The position numbers and the translations under genes are program-made. From Phascolarctobacterium sp. (GTDB taxonomy: Bacteria; Bacillota; Negativicutes; Acidaminococcales; Acidaminococcaceae): 28,757 nt of DNA. The notes under the pieces were generated by a model, which saw only the letters and a list, made by a program, of their open reading frames with translations, made no database searches and was not told the DNA's origin. Shown one piece after another: positions 15,071-24,388 of this stretch (its first letter is position 1; each line of letters opens with the position of its first letter). The DNA is taken from positions 1 through 28,757 of the forward strand of contig SFCN01000022.1 of NCBI GenBank assembly GCA_004558595.1, read 5' to 3'.

Positions 15071-15254
15071 CTAATCCCCACCATGCCGTCCCGCCCCGTG
15101 TTTTGAACCTGCATGTGCAGGTGGGTGCCTTCTCTCCAATCGCAAAAGTCCACTCAAAGGAGGCTGGTTTTTGAAAGGAGAAGTATCAGGCTCCCTAGGT
15201 TAGAGTGTTGGCTCAAAACCTGTGGAGCAATGTAACGAACATCGCAGGGAATAA
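15071..15254 (-). ncRNA. ssrS: 6S RNA (SsrS-type RNA polymerase regulator)
   Basis: 6S RNA mimics an open promoter and sequesters housekeeping RNA polymerase in stationary phase. The minus-strand transcript of about 184 nt has the conserved 5' text TCCCTGCGATGTTCG, matching the CUGxGAUGUUCG region of known 6S RNAs. Its 3' text is GACGGCATGGTGGGGA. These ends pair as a closing stem (15250-15240 with 15075-15085), with ten of eleven positions paired (two by G-U wobble). Between them is a long imperfect rod with an open central region. The 3' side of that region can form the small hairpin ACCTGC-ACAT-GCAGGT (around 15105-15123). A U-tract (TTTTT, 15070-15066) follows the 3' end. The position between aspS and rarA is the one I recall for many Firmicutes 6S RNAs. 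Confidence 0.85.
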
Positions 15255-15261
15255 TTATTCA

Positions 15262-15289
15262 TCCATATATCAAGGTGTGGTATCTTCAA
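15262..15289 (-). promoter_or_regulatory. Candidate promoter for 6S RNA
   Basis: On the minus strand TTGAAG (15289-15284) and TATGGA (15267-15262) are separated by 16 bases. They place transcription start near 15255, where the 6S structure begins. The -10 match is only moderate. Confidence 0.4.
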
Positions 15290-15337
15290 TCTTCTTCCGA
15301 CATACATATAATACCAAATGTGGCTCTTTTTTTCAAG

Positions 15338-15374
15338 TAAAAAATCCCCGTTAAGCAAATTTGCTTAACGGGGA
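15338..15374 (-). terminator. Terminator of the lapA-to-aspS unit
   Basis: The palindrome CCCCGTTAAGCAAA / TTTGCTTAACGGGG (15346-15373) forms a stem of at least 12 bp and is followed on the minus strand by ATTTTTTAC. It lies 14 bases after the aspS stop and before the 6S promoter, insulating the two. Confidence 0.92.
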
Positions 15375-15387
15375 AGTGGCAGAGTTA

Positions 15388-17178
15388 TTATTTTTGCTCT
15401 TTCTTCATCAGCAGAGAAGTTTTAATGTGCAGCTCGCGCAGTTGTTTATCATCAACATCGTTAGGAGCTTGAGTCATCAAGTCGGATGCGCTTTGGGTCT
15501 TCGGGAAAGCGATTACGTCACGGATGGAGTCGCGTTGAGCCATAATCATGATCAGACGGTCCAGACCGAAAGCTAAGCCACCATGAGGAGGAGCACCATA
15601 TTCAAAGGCATTCATCATGAAGCCAAATTTCTCTTGAGCTTCCTCATCGGAAAGACCGATGGCCTTGAAGATAGCCTTTTGTACATCACGGCGATGGATA
15701 CGGATGGAGCCGCCGCCGATTTCGGTGCCGTTGAGCACCATGTCATAGGCTTTAGCATATACTTTGCCGGGGTCGGTTTCCAACAGGGGCAGGTCTTCGT
15801 CACGAGGAGAAGTAAACGGGTGGTGCATAGCAACATAACGTTTTTCTTCTTCGTCATACTCGAACATGGGGAAATCAACAACCCAGGTGAATGCCAGCTC
15901 GTTGGGATCGATCAGTCCGAGACGTTTAGCCATTTCAATACGCAGAGCACCTAAAGCAGCAGCAACTACAGAGGGTTTATCTGCTACGAAGAACAGCAAA
16001 TCGCCGGGCTCAGCCTTGGCAGTAGCCAAGATGCCGTCCATTTGCTCTTTAGTAAAGAATTTAGCGATGGGAGATTTAATAGTGCCATCAGCTAAGTATT
16101 GAATATAAGCCAAGCCCTTAGCGCCATAAATAGCAACAAAATCCTTCAGATGGTCAGCCTCACGGCGAGGAATATTGGCATAGCCCTTAACATTGATAGC
16201 CTTAACCTGACCGCCGTTTTCGATTACAGAACGGAATACGGTAAAGTCAGCATCCTTAACAGCATCAGCCATGTTTACAAGCTCCATGCCGAATCGCAGA
16301 TCAGGCTTATCGCTGCCGTAACGGTCCATAGCTTCGTCCCAAGTCAGGCGTTGGAAGGGGATCTTGATTTCCTTGCCCAGAGCGCCCTTGAAGATGTGGT
16401 GAATAAGGCCTTCCATGAGCTCAAGAATTTCATCCACATCCATGAAGGACATTTCCATATCCAGCTGAGTGAATTCCGGTTGACGGTCAGCACGCAGATC
16501 CTCGTCGCGGAAGCAGCGAGCGATTTGGAAATAACGCTCCATACCAGCAACCATCAGCAATTGCTTGAAGATTTGCGGGGATTGGGGCAGCGCATAGAAT
16601 TTGCCGGGGTTTACACGGCTGGGAACCAAATAGTCGCGAGCACCCTCAGGAGTGGACTTGCACAGCATGGGAGTTTCGATTTCCAAGAAACGATGCTCAT
16701 CCAAATAGTCGCGCATAAGCTTAGCAACCTTATGACGCAGAATCAAATTGCGTTGCATTTCCGGACGGCGCAGGTCCAAATAACGGAATTTCAGACGCAG
16801 ATTCTCATCAGTATCGATGTCATCCTTAATATAGAAGGGAGGGGTTTTTGCCTTGTTCAGTACTTCAATTTCGCTGGCCAATACTTCGATAGTACCGGTA
16901 GCGATATTTTCATTGATGGTATCCTCATCACGCAGACGAACCTTGCCCTCTACCTTGATTACATATTCATTACGAATATCCTCGGCAGTTTTGAAGCTGG
17001 TACCTGCGGATTCAGGGTCAGCCACAACCTGTACAATGCCACTGCGGTCACGCAGGTCGATAAAAATCAGTCCGCCGTGGTCACGACGTTTGGAAACCCA
17101 GCCGCAGAGAACGACTTTCTCGCCAGCTTGTTCCTTGCTCAGCTCACCACAATGATGGCTGCGTTTTTCGTTGATCAT
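15388..17178 (-). CDS. aspS: Aspartyl-tRNA synthetase
   Basis: This class II synthetase charges tRNA-Asp (possibly also tRNA-Asn, which sequence alone does not settle here). At 596 residues it has the bacterial form: an N-terminal OB-fold (VVLCGWVSKRRDHGGLIFIDLRDR), then motif 1 FLEIETPMLCKSTPEGARDY, motif 2 ARCFRDEDLRADRQPEFTQLD, the GAD insertion (about 300-400), and motif 3 GAPPHGGLAFGLDRL. AGAGGTG precedes the ATG, 24 bases after the hisS stop. It is the last gene of the long operon. Confidence 0.97.
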   Translation of the reverse strand: MINEKRSHHCGELSKEQAGEKVVLCGWVSKRRDHGGLIFIDLRDRSGIVQVVADPESAGTSFKTAEDIRNEYVIKVEGKVRLRDEDTINENIATGTIEVLASEIEVLNKAKTPPFYIKDDIDTDENLRLKFRYLDLRRPEMQRNLILRHKVAKLMRDYLDEHRFLEIETPMLCKSTPEGARDYLVPSRVNPGKFYALPQSPQIFKQLLMVAGMERYFQIARCFRDEDLRADRQPEFTQLDMEMSFMDVDEILELMEGLIHHIFKGALGKEIKIPFQRLTWDEAMDRYGSDKPDLRFGMELVNMADAVKDADFTVFRSVIENGGQVKAINVKGYANIPRREADHLKDFVAIYGAKGLAYIQYLADGTIKSPIAKFFTKEQMDGILATAKAEPGDLLFFVADKPSVVAAALGALRIEMAKRLGLIDPNELAFTWVVDFPMFEYDEEEKRYVAMHHPFTSPRDEDLPLLETDPGKVYAKAYDMVLNGTEIGGGSIRIHRRDVQKAIFKAIGLSDEEAQEKFGFMMNAFEYGAPPHGGLAFGLDRLIMIMAQRDSIRDVIAFPKTQSASDLMTQAPNDVDDKQLRELHIKTSLLMKKEQK

Positions 17179-17202
17179 GTTTTAAGCACCTCTACTTATA
17201 AA

Positions 17203-18465
17203 TTATAAAGTATTGAAATAGTTGATAATATCATTAAGAGCGATTTCTTGTTGCTCGCTGTTAGCCATGTTACGCACAGCTACAGCATTACGAGCCACCT
17301 CGTCCTCGCCAAAAATAAGTACCTGTTTAGCTTGGAATTTATTAGCCTGCTTCATTTGGGCCTTCATGCTACGACCAAAGAAGTCGTATTCCACCTTGTA
17401 GCCTGCTCTGCGAAGCTCAATGCCGGTTTTGAAGGCCACAGTGAAGTTTTCCTTTTTGGGGCATACGATGTAGGCATCAATGGATTCGTCAAAGGCAGGC
17501 AAGAGTCCCTGACTTTCCAAAGCTAAGAGCACGCGCTCCATGCCCATGGCAAAGCCAATGCCAGGACGGGCTTCATCACCGCTGATTTCCTGCACCAAAC
17601 CATCGTAACGGCCACCACCACACACAGCGCTTTGTGCGCCCAGGGGTGCATATTGGATTTCAAAGGCAGTCTTAGTATAGTAGTCAAGGCCACGCACCAA
17701 ATTGTGGTCCACCTCAAAGTCCACACCGGCAGCAGTCAATAGCTCCTTAACACCCTCAAAATGAGCCTTGCAATCATCGCACAGGCATTCCTCGAGACTG
17801 GGAGCGCCTACACCTAATTCTTGGCAATGGGGATTCTTGCAGTCCAGTAAACGCAACGGGTTACGGTCATAGCGACCTTGGCAGTCCTTGCAAAGCTCGT
17901 CAAAGTGGGGCTTGAAGAAGGCCTGCAGCTTTTCACGATGCTGAGGACGGCAGTTGGGGCAGCCTACGGAGTTAATCTTAAGCTTCAGGTCCTTCAAGCC
18001 TAACTCCTTGAGCACCTGCACTGCCAAAAGAATAATTTCGGCATCAACATTGGGACCGGGCACGCCTAGCGCTTCCACGCCAAATTGATGGAATTCACGC
18101 AGACGACCTGCCTGAGGTCTATCATAGCGGAACATGGAGCCTATATAGAAAAATTTGGTTGCGAGGGTATCCTCCTTGCTCAGCTTATGCTCTACATAGG
18201 CACGCACTGCAGAAGCAGTGTTTTCCGGACGCAGGGTGATGCTGCGATTGCCGCGGTCGGTAAAGGTATACATTTCCTTTTCCACAACGTCGGTGGTGTC
18301 GCCGATACCGCGTTGGAAGAGCTCTGTATGTTCAAACACAGGGGTTCTGATTTCTTTGTAGCCATATTGGGCACAAATTTTACGCACGGTGGCTTCAAGA
18401 TAACGCCACGCGTTAACGTCAGAAGGCATAATATCCTTCGTACCTCTGGGTGCTGTAGTCAGCAT
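17203..18465 (-). CDS. hisS: Histidyl-tRNA synthetase
   Basis: This class II synthetase charges tRNA-His. The start MLTTAPRGTKDIMP at 18465 has GGAGG 7 bases upstream; a longer upstream reading would overlap hemZ and is rejected. The 420 residues are typical. Motif 2 is TLRPENTASAVRAY, the histidine motifs are VRGLDYYTKTAFE and GGGRYDGL, and motif 3 is GIGFAMGMERVLLAL. The insertion domain carries the usual cysteine-rich text (VGCPNC, LCKDCQ, LDCKNPHC, LCDDC). The C-terminal anticodon-binding domain starts around DAYIVCPK. The gap to hemZ is 19 bases, so there is no room for a T-box here. Confidence 0.97.
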   Translation of the reverse strand: MLTTAPRGTKDIMPSDVNAWRYLEATVRKICAQYGYKEIRTPVFEHTELFQRGIGDTTDVVEKEMYTFTDRGNRSITLRPENTASAVRAYVEHKLSKEDTLATKFFYIGSMFRYDRPQAGRLREFHQFGVEALGVPGPNVDAEIILLAVQVLKELGLKDLKLKINSVGCPNCRPQHREKLQAFFKPHFDELCKDCQGRYDRNPLRLLDCKNPHCQELGVGAPSLEECLCDDCKAHFEGVKELLTAAGVDFEVDHNLVRGLDYYTKTAFEIQYAPLGAQSAVCGGGRYDGLVQEISGDEARPGIGFAMGMERVLLALESQGLLPAFDESIDAYIVCPKKENFTVAFKTGIELRRAGYKVEYDFFGRSMKAQMKQANKFQAKQVLIFGEDEVARNAVAVRNMANSEQQEIALNDIINYFNTL

Positions 18466-18484
18466 TCCATTTCCTCCTTTTATA

Positions 18485-19963
18485 TTATCTAAATAATTCA
18501 TCTCTCTTATGACAGTATTCATTCAATCCACTAGCATATACAGCCACATTCTTAGGCATATTCATACGCAGCAAATGGTGCCCGTCTGCCAAGGGCAGCT
18601 TAGTGGATGAAGAAGGCCCTACCCCGATTACAGGATGGCGCTCCTCCATCATCTGGATATTATAAACGCTTTCAGTACCTGGCTTAGCATAGCCAATATT
18701 CGCCAGATGCCCAAGCATATAATGCTGTCGATATAAGTAATAAGGCTCAAGTCCTATCTGAGCGGCTAGTTCCCTGCCCTGCTCCACTAGCTCCGCGGCA
18801 TTCTCCGCTGGTAGCTGTATTTTCGAGCCAAATAAAACGGCGCTACGCTTTAATGTCAGGGTATGAATAGTCAAATTTTCCGGTGCCAGCTCCACAGCCT
18901 TCTTGAGACTAAAAGCAATTTCCTCGGCATTTTCACCTGGTAGACCAATGATCAAGTCCACGTTGACGATGGGAATACTGCTTTGGCGTACATCCTCATA
19001 GGCTCGATAAAAATCGTCCACGCTGTGCCTACGACCAATAAGCCGCAGTGTTTTATCATGGAAGGTTTGGGGATTGACGCTGATGCGGTCCACTCCTGCG
19101 GCCTCCATAGCATCCAGCTTAGCCTTACTAAAGCAGTCCGGACGACCCGCTTCCACAGTAAATTCTTTCACTGTAGGAAAATGCAAATACTTGCCCACCA
19201 CCTCTAGGAGGTGAGCAAACACCTTATCATTAAGGCTCGTAGGCGTGCCACCGCCTATATAAAGGGATTTGATGGACAAACTATGCATACCTAATAATTG
19301 TACCACATTTTGCACATCTTGTTCAATCAAATTTACAAAGTTTTGCTGAGATTCTTCGTCCGCAGGCACGATTCCTGCAGGAAAGGAGCAATATGAGCAG
19401 CGTGAAGGACAATAAGGCACTCCAATATAGATGCCTGCGTCCTGTAAGCGAGAGCTATCGGGTAAAATCTGCTTCTGTTTTACCGCAATATCAGTCAAAA
19501 GCCGACCCTGCTGTCGGGGTAAACGATAAGCCTCCTCTAGGTACTTAGGTAAGGCGTTGGCGCTATGGCCAGCATCTAGAAGCTTATGAGCCAGCTTGCC
19601 CGGACGTACACCGGTCAAAATGCCCCATGGCATGGCAGGCTTGGAGCTTGTAGACTCCTCCAGTACGGCAACTACAGCAAGCTTAATACAGCGAGTTAGC
19701 TCGCCTCCCGTGGGAGACTCGCCACTCTCCGCTCGGCAGCGCTGCACGCTGGCGAAACTCTTATTCTCTATTCTTAACAGCGCGCTAATTTCTTGATTTT
19801 CAGCAGCATATGATACAGATAGAACTGCTTGCTCCACATTAGCAACTGGCTCTATGGTGCTGACCTTATCAGCCAGCTCATAGTCAAAGAACGCGGCCAT
19901 GTCGCACACGGGCCGCGTTATGTCAAATCCACATAAATTGCGTAAGCTAAATAGCTTTTTCAT
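18485..19963 (-). CDS. hemZ: HemZ-type radical SAM protein (coproporphyrinogen dehydrogenase family)
   Basis: It belongs to the HemN/HemW/HemZ radical-SAM group. In Firmicutes HemZ is annotated as an oxygen-independent coproporphyrinogen III dehydrogenase of heme synthesis, though its enzymology is less certain than that of HemN. At 492 residues the length fits. An N-terminal extension with WGILTGVRPGKL (113-124) is typical of HemZ. The radical-SAM cluster is PYCPSRCSYC with C185, C189 and C192. GGGTPT and IIGLPGE follow, and RQHYMLGHLANIGYA is HemN-like. The ATG overlaps the upstream stop as ATGA. No other heme genes are in the window, so the role here is inferred from family only. Confidence 0.88.
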   Translation of the reverse strand: MKKLFSLRNLCGFDITRPVCDMAAFFDYELADKVSTIEPVANVEQAVLSVSYAAENQEISALLRIENKSFASVQRCRAESGESPTGGELTRCIKLAVVAVLEESTSSKPAMPWGILTGVRPGKLAHKLLDAGHSANALPKYLEEAYRLPRQQGRLLTDIAVKQKQILPDSSRLQDAGIYIGVPYCPSRCSYCSFPAGIVPADEESQQNFVNLIEQDVQNVVQLLGMHSLSIKSLYIGGGTPTSLNDKVFAHLLEVVGKYLHFPTVKEFTVEAGRPDCFSKAKLDAMEAAGVDRISVNPQTFHDKTLRLIGRRHSVDDFYRAYEDVRQSSIPIVNVDLIIGLPGENAEEIAFSLKKAVELAPENLTIHTLTLKRSAVLFGSKIQLPAENAAELVEQGRELAAQIGLEPYYLYRQHYMLGHLANIGYAKPGTESVYNIQMMEERHPVIGVGPSSSTKLPLADGHHLLRMNMPKNVAVYASGLNEYCHKRDELFR

Positions 19964-21039
19964 GAGGCCTTCACTCTACCTTCCTCGGCGTGCCACAGCT
20001 CCTTATAGAGCACGCGGTACACAGCAGCTACTGGCACGGCGAACACCATACCCAAGATACCAAAGAGCTTGGCTCCAACTAACAAGCTGCCAATGACCAG
20101 CACAGGATGCAAATCGAGTCGTTGTCCCATAATCTTAGGCATGAGGAAATTAGCGTCTAGCTGATAATAAACAGCGTAAAAAATAGCCACATGCAGAGCC
20201 GCCTCTGGACTCTGTCCGTAAGCAATAAAAATAGCAGGTACAGCGCCCATGATTGGCCCCACTACAGGCACAGTCTCGGCTAAAATAGCCCAAAAGCCTA
20301 ACACCAGCGGAAACTGAATACCCAAAATAAAGGTTCCGATAGTAATGACGAAGCCGGAAATAAGGCTTAGCTTACAAAGGCCACGGGTATAAGCGCTAAG
20401 GGTACGACCGATGTCATCAATAACCTTCGCTGCTCTTTCCTGCACATCATAGTTAAAAAGATTGATGGCCATGCTACGCAAATCACGCCAATCCTTCAGG
20501 AAATAGAAGGCCAAAAAGGGCACAATAATAAGACCGATCAGGTTGGAGACAATTTCCAAGCTACTACGCAGCAAATTACGTAAAACGCTAGCCACAAAGC
20601 CCATAGCCCATTTAATAAGCCCATCTGTGAGCATATCAAAGCTACTGGGCAGCATGGGAATCTTACTGGGATCCTGAAGCATAGCTTCCAAGTCGTGACC
20701 ATTAGATGTTACCCCTAGCTGGGGCAGCTTGCCCAGAAGCTCGTTCAGCTGACCAAACAAAGGCAGCACAATAAAGGCCACGGCTATGACGATAAACAAT
20801 ATAAAGCCTATCAACGCCAGCACTATGGCCACCGCTCTGGACAGCTTAATCATGCCATGTGCTACCCGCACCTGGGTGATCATATTTACCAATGGATAAA
20901 GGCCAAAGGCTAAACCAATGGCCAATAATATAGGCAACATAAAACCAGCCATTAGGTAAAGCACATAGGAAATAGCGGTAGCTACCACCAGCTTGAACCA
21001 AGTACTGGTTTTGATTGCGCTCCAATACTGAAACATCAT
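19960..21039 (-). CDS. AI-2E transporter family membrane protein
   Basis: This polytopic inner-membrane protein belongs to the AI-2E/PerM family, whose members export various small molecules or ions; the substrate is unknown. The 359 residues show about seven to eight hydrophobic segments, including a pair near the N-terminus (about 17-52), one at about 70-95, and a C-terminal cluster from about 220 to 340. Family text includes IVPFLAFYFLKDWRDLR, the following basic-acidic loop, and PVVGPIMGAVPAIFIAY. The ribosome binding site is weak (AAGG), and the start lies 3 bases after the upstream stop. The stop overlaps hemZ, so translation is probably coupled. Confidence 0.85.
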   Translation of the reverse strand: MMFQYWSAIKTSTWFKLVVATAISYVLYLMAGFMLPILLAIGLAFGLYPLVNMITQVRVAHGMIKLSRAVAIVLALIGFILFIVIAVAFIVLPLFGQLNELLGKLPQLGVTSNGHDLEAMLQDPSKIPMLPSSFDMLTDGLIKWAMGFVASVLRNLLRSSLEIVSNLIGLIIVPFLAFYFLKDWRDLRSMAINLFNYDVQERAAKVIDDIGRTLSAYTRGLCKLSLISGFVITIGTFILGIQFPLVLGFWAILAETVPVVGPIMGAVPAIFIAYGQSPEAALHVAIFYAVYYQLDANFLMPKIMGQRLDLHPVLVIGSLLVGAKLFGILGMVFAVPVAAVYRVLYKELWHAEEGRVKAS

Positions 21040-21042
21040 ACC

Positions 21043-21669
21043 TTATTGCAGGAAGGGGTTCCTGCGACGCTCCCAGCCTACGCTAGTTTGGGGACCGTGT
21101 CCCGGCAGGAGAGCGATACCATCGTCCAAAACAAGGATTTTTTCCTTGATAGATTTGAGAATTTCTTTATAACTGCCACCGGGCAAATCAGTGCGACCGA
21201 TGGATTCACAGAATACAGTGTCACCAACGAAAATAAATTTGCCCTCTTTATTATAGTAGCAAATGCCGCCCTTAGTGTGTCCCGGAGTAGCTAAAACTTC
21301 AAAGTCCATACCTGCCAGATGCAGAGTTTCGCCATCAACAACTAAATGCTCCGGGGGCTGGCATTGAATGGAACGGCCCACGAAGAAGGACAGATTAATA
21401 TCTGCCTTGGAAAGGCAGGGCTCATCCTCCTTGCTGATATACACAGGAGCACCGGTGGCCTTACGCACCTCGTTTAAAGCGCCAATGTGGTCGCTGTGAC
21501 CATGGGTTAGAAGAATGGCCACAACCTTCACCCCGGCTCCTTCAACCATTTCCATAATGGTTTCACAGTCGGCGCCGGGGTCCACAATGACCCCCTCCTT
21601 CAGCTCCTCATTAACTGCCAAATAGCAGTTGGTAGCCAGCATACCCACCTCTTGTCTATAAATTTTCAT
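21043..21669 (-). CDS. Metallo-beta-lactamase fold hydrolase (glyoxalase II-like)
   Basis: This is a small MBL-fold hydrolase of the hydroxyacylglutathione-hydrolase-like group. The start MKIYRQEVGMLATNCYL at 21669 has AGGAGGT 6 bases upstream; a longer upstream reading would run into dtd. The 208 residues are typical. Zinc ligands are in THGHSDH (around residue 60), PGHTKGG, GDTVFCESIGRTDLPGGS and LLPGHGP. Firmicutes often carry such a gene next to rel and dtd, but the physiological substrate is not known. Removal of toxic thioesters or a small-metabolite thiol ester is possible. Confidence 0.9.
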   Translation of the reverse strand: MKIYRQEVGMLATNCYLAVNEELKEGVIVDPGADCETIMEMVEGAGVKVVAILLTHGHSDHIGALNEVRKATGAPVYISKEDEPCLSKADINLSFFVGRSIQCQPPEHLVVDGETLHLAGMDFEVLATPGHTKGGICYYNKEGKFIFVGDTVFCESIGRTDLPGGSYKEILKSIKEKILVLDDGIALLPGHGPQTSVGWERRRNPFLQ

Positions 21670-21679
21670 GAAGTACCTC

Positions 21680-22129
21680 CTATAGAATTCTTGCACTATC
21701 CAATAAAATGGTTACAGGTCCATTGTTTACTAATTCAACCAGCATATGGGCTCTAAAGACACCCGTCTCCACGGGCAGTCCCTTGGCGCGGCAACCAGCC
21801 ACGAATCGCTCATAATACTCATTGGCGATTTCTGGCTTCGCCGCTTTATCAAAGCTGGGGCGCTTGCCTTTGCGGCAGTCGCCGCAAAGGGTGAATTGAC
21901 TCACAGCCAAAATACTTCCGCCCACATCCTGTACGGATAGGTTCATTTTTCCTGCTTCATCCTCAAAAATGCGCAGTCCACACACCTTATCCACAATATA
22001 GGCCAAATCCTTCTCGGTATCGCCTTCGGCTACACCTAAAAGCACTAGCAAACCCTGTTCTATTTGTCCGGTAATAGCACCATCAACCGTGACGCTAGCC
22101 CTATCAACTCTCTGCACTACCGCTCTCAT
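21680..22129 (-). CDS. dtd: D-aminoacyl-tRNA deacylase
   Basis: Dtd hydrolyses D-amino acids (and glycine mis-charged on tRNA-Ala) from tRNA, protecting translation. The 149 residues are the family length. They carry MRAVVQRVDRASVTVDG at the N-terminus, the catalytic-site SQFTLCGD motif, and NNGPVT with the cross-subunit Gly-cisPro near the C-terminus. The ATG overlaps the rel stop as ATGA. Rel-dtd adjacency is widely conserved in Firmicutes. Confidence 0.96.
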   Translation of the reverse strand: MRAVVQRVDRASVTVDGAITGQIEQGLLVLLGVAEGDTEKDLAYIVDKVCGLRIFEDEAGKMNLSVQDVGGSILAVSQFTLCGDCRKGKRPSFDKAAKPEIANEYYERFVAGCRAKGLPVETGVFRAHMLVELVNNGPVTILLDSARIL

Positions 22130-24363
22130 TTGCGCTTGCCTCCGCCACCGCTGGTAGAGAACACACGCTCCACAGTGTATACGCCCTTCATACGGCGAAT
22201 GCGATTCATCACATACTCCAGCTGCTCAAGGCTGGTGATATCCAAGCCCATGTGAGTAGTAGCCATTTTATTCTTGTCAGTGTGGCAGCTGAGGGAGAAA
22301 ATATTCAGCTTGGCCTCACTAGTAATATTCATAATATCGCTCATCATGCCCGGTCTATCCTGGGAAGTAATCATGATGTTTACCTTGTAAACATCGTCAA
22401 TGCCCACATCCCAAGAAACCTCGATAAGGCGATTTTGCTCCTCCGGGTTATTGCTGAGCACGTTGGGACAGTCCGCACGATGCACAGAAACACCGCTGCC
22501 ACGGGTGATATAACCCACTACAGGGTCACCAGGTATGGGGTTGCAGCAGCGTGCCAGCTTAACCATAATACCCTCTTCACCCTTAACTAAAATACCGTGG
22601 CTGGCCTTAGCCTTGGATTTACGGGGCTTCAGCTCGGCTAAAACCTGGGCCAAATCCTTGGTAGTCTCCAGCTTCTGCTCTTTTTTGTAGAGCTCCACCA
22701 GCTTGGACATAACAGTATTCAGGGTTACACCGCCATAGCCCAGTGTCGCCAGCAGGTTTTCATCTGTGTCAATACGCAGCTTATTACCCACGGCCTTGAG
22801 CTTTTCAGGGGTTACCAGCACCTTAATCTCATAGCCGAGACGCTTTACCTCACGCTCCAGCATTTCGCGACCCTTGACAATATTTTCTTCGCGACGCTCC
22901 TTCTTAAACCAATTCTTAATCTTATTTCTAGTATCGCTGGAGCCGACAATATTAATCCAGTCACGGCTAGGGCCGTTAGACTGCTTGGAGGTGATAACCT
23001 CAACAATATCGCCATTTTTTAGCTGATAATCCAAGGGAACGATACGACCATTGACCTTGGCGCCAACGCAGCTATTACCTACATCAGTATGAATGCGGTA
23101 CGCAAAGTCAATAGGAACTGAGCCCACGGGCAAATCAATAACATCGCCGCGAGGTGTAAAAACGAAGACCTCATCAGCGAAAATGTCCATCTTTACCGTG
23201 TTGACAAAATCACGGGAATCGTTCATATCGTTGTGCCATTCGAGAAGCTGGCGTAGCCAGCTCAGCTTGGCATCAAAGCTCTTATCAGTACCGGACGCAG
23301 GCTTGCTACCGCCACTTTCCTTGTAACGCCAATGAGCTGCGATACCATATTCACTGATACGATGCATCTCGAAGGTACGGATTTGAATCTCCAAGGGTTG
23401 GCCACCGGAGCTCAATACCGTAGTATGCAAGGATTGGTACATATTGGACTTGGGCACAGCTACATAGTCCTTAAAGCGACCAGGAATAGGACGCCACATG
23501 CTGTGGACGATGCCTAATGTGCCATAGCAGTCCTTAACCGTATCCACCAAGACACGAATGGCCAGCAAATCATAGATTTCACTAAGCTGCTTATGATCAC
23601 GCAGCATTTTTTTATGAATGCTATAGAAATTCTTGGGACGGCCTTGAATTTCACAACGGATACCAGCCTTTTCCACAGCATCCTTGAGGGTTTCCATGGC
23701 CTCGTTGATCATTGCCTCACGCTCACGCCGCTTGATTTTTACCTGCTCCATCAAATCGTAGTAGATGTCTGGCTCCATATAACGGAAGGCCAAATCCTCC
23801 AGCTCCCACTTGATAGCGTAAATGCCCAAACGATGAGCCAAGGGAGCGTAGATTTCCAGGGTCTCACGCGAAATGGACTGCTGCTTATGCACTGGCATGA
23901 ACTTCATGGTACGCATATTATGCAGTCTATCCGCTAATTTAATCAAAACAACGCGAATATCACGTGCCATAGCCAAAAACATCTTGCGATAGTTTTCGAT
24001 TTGGCGATCCTCTTTGGAAATATACTCGATCTTGCCTAATTTAGTGACGCCATCTACAAGGTTAGCCACCACTACACCAAAGCGCTCTTTAATATCATCC
24101 AGAGTATAATCAGTATCCTCGACAACATCATGGAGAAAGGCTGCCGCCAGGGTCTTATCATCCATTTGCAGGCTGGCCAGTATGCCTACTACACCAATGG
24201 GGTGAATGATGTAGGGCTCGCCGGATTTGCGCACCTGGGTCTTGTGAGCTTCGGCAGCTAATTCATAAGCCTTACGCACAAAGCTAACCTGCTCCGGATT
24301 TAGATATGCTTGTATTTTGACGAAGAGCTCGTCCACATTACTAATATTTTCTGTTGAGGGCAT
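22126..24363 (-). CDS. rel: Bifunctional (p)ppGpp synthetase/hydrolase (Rel)
   Basis: This stringent-response enzyme makes and degrades (p)ppGpp. The 745 residues show all domains in order. The HD hydrolase domain has FLHDVVEDT (H78, D79), so hydrolysis should be intact. The synthetase domain has GRPKNFYSIHKKM and GRFKDYVAVPKSN, where RFKD (296-299) is the RxKD loop of bifunctional enzymes rather than the ExDD of RelA. After these come the TGS domain (VFVFTPRGDVIDLP, about 398), a conserved-cysteine region LARCCNPIPGDPVVGYITRG, and a C-terminal ACT domain. RBS GGGAG lies upstream, 25 bases after recJ. It appears to be the full-length ribosome-sensing type. Confidence 0.96.
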   Translation of the reverse strand: MPSTENISNVDELFVKIQAYLNPEQVSFVRKAYELAAEAHKTQVRKSGEPYIIHPIGVVGILASLQMDDKTLAAAFLHDVVEDTDYTLDDIKERFGVVVANLVDGVTKLGKIEYISKEDRQIENYRKMFLAMARDIRVVLIKLADRLHNMRTMKFMPVHKQQSISRETLEIYAPLAHRLGIYAIKWELEDLAFRYMEPDIYYDLMEQVKIKRREREAMINEAMETLKDAVEKAGIRCEIQGRPKNFYSIHKKMLRDHKQLSEIYDLLAIRVLVDTVKDCYGTLGIVHSMWRPIPGRFKDYVAVPKSNMYQSLHTTVLSSGGQPLEIQIRTFEMHRISEYGIAAHWRYKESGGSKPASGTDKSFDAKLSWLRQLLEWHNDMNDSRDFVNTVKMDIFADEVFVFTPRGDVIDLPVGSVPIDFAYRIHTDVGNSCVGAKVNGRIVPLDYQLKNGDIVEVITSKQSNGPSRDWINIVGSSDTRNKIKNWFKKERREENIVKGREMLEREVKRLGYEIKVLVTPEKLKAVGNKLRIDTDENLLATLGYGGVTLNTVMSKLVELYKKEQKLETTKDLAQVLAELKPRKSKAKASHGILVKGEEGIMVKLARCCNPIPGDPVVGYITRGSGVSVHRADCPNVLSNNPEEQNRLIEVSWDVGIDDVYKVNIMITSQDRPGMMSDIMNITSEAKLNIFSLSCHTDKNKMATTHMGLDITSLEQLEYVMNRIRRMKGVYTVERVFSTSGGGGKRK

Positions 24364-24388
24364 CCTATCCCCACTCCCATCCTCAGCG

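Noticed and set aside
15093..15174. Short plus-strand open frame over the 6S RNA
   Set aside because: It falls within the structured RNA on the opposite strand and continues from antisense rarA sequence; no coding signal is visible.
16099..17208. Long open frame of 369 codons on the plus strand
   Set aside because: It lies wholly antisense to aspS, a clear full-length gene. Its composition reflects the reverse reading of aspS codons, and it matches no family I recognise.
18466..18522. Upstream extension of hisS starting inside hemZ
   Set aside because: The added residues have no family counterpart, and GGAGG sits correctly before the ATG at 18465.
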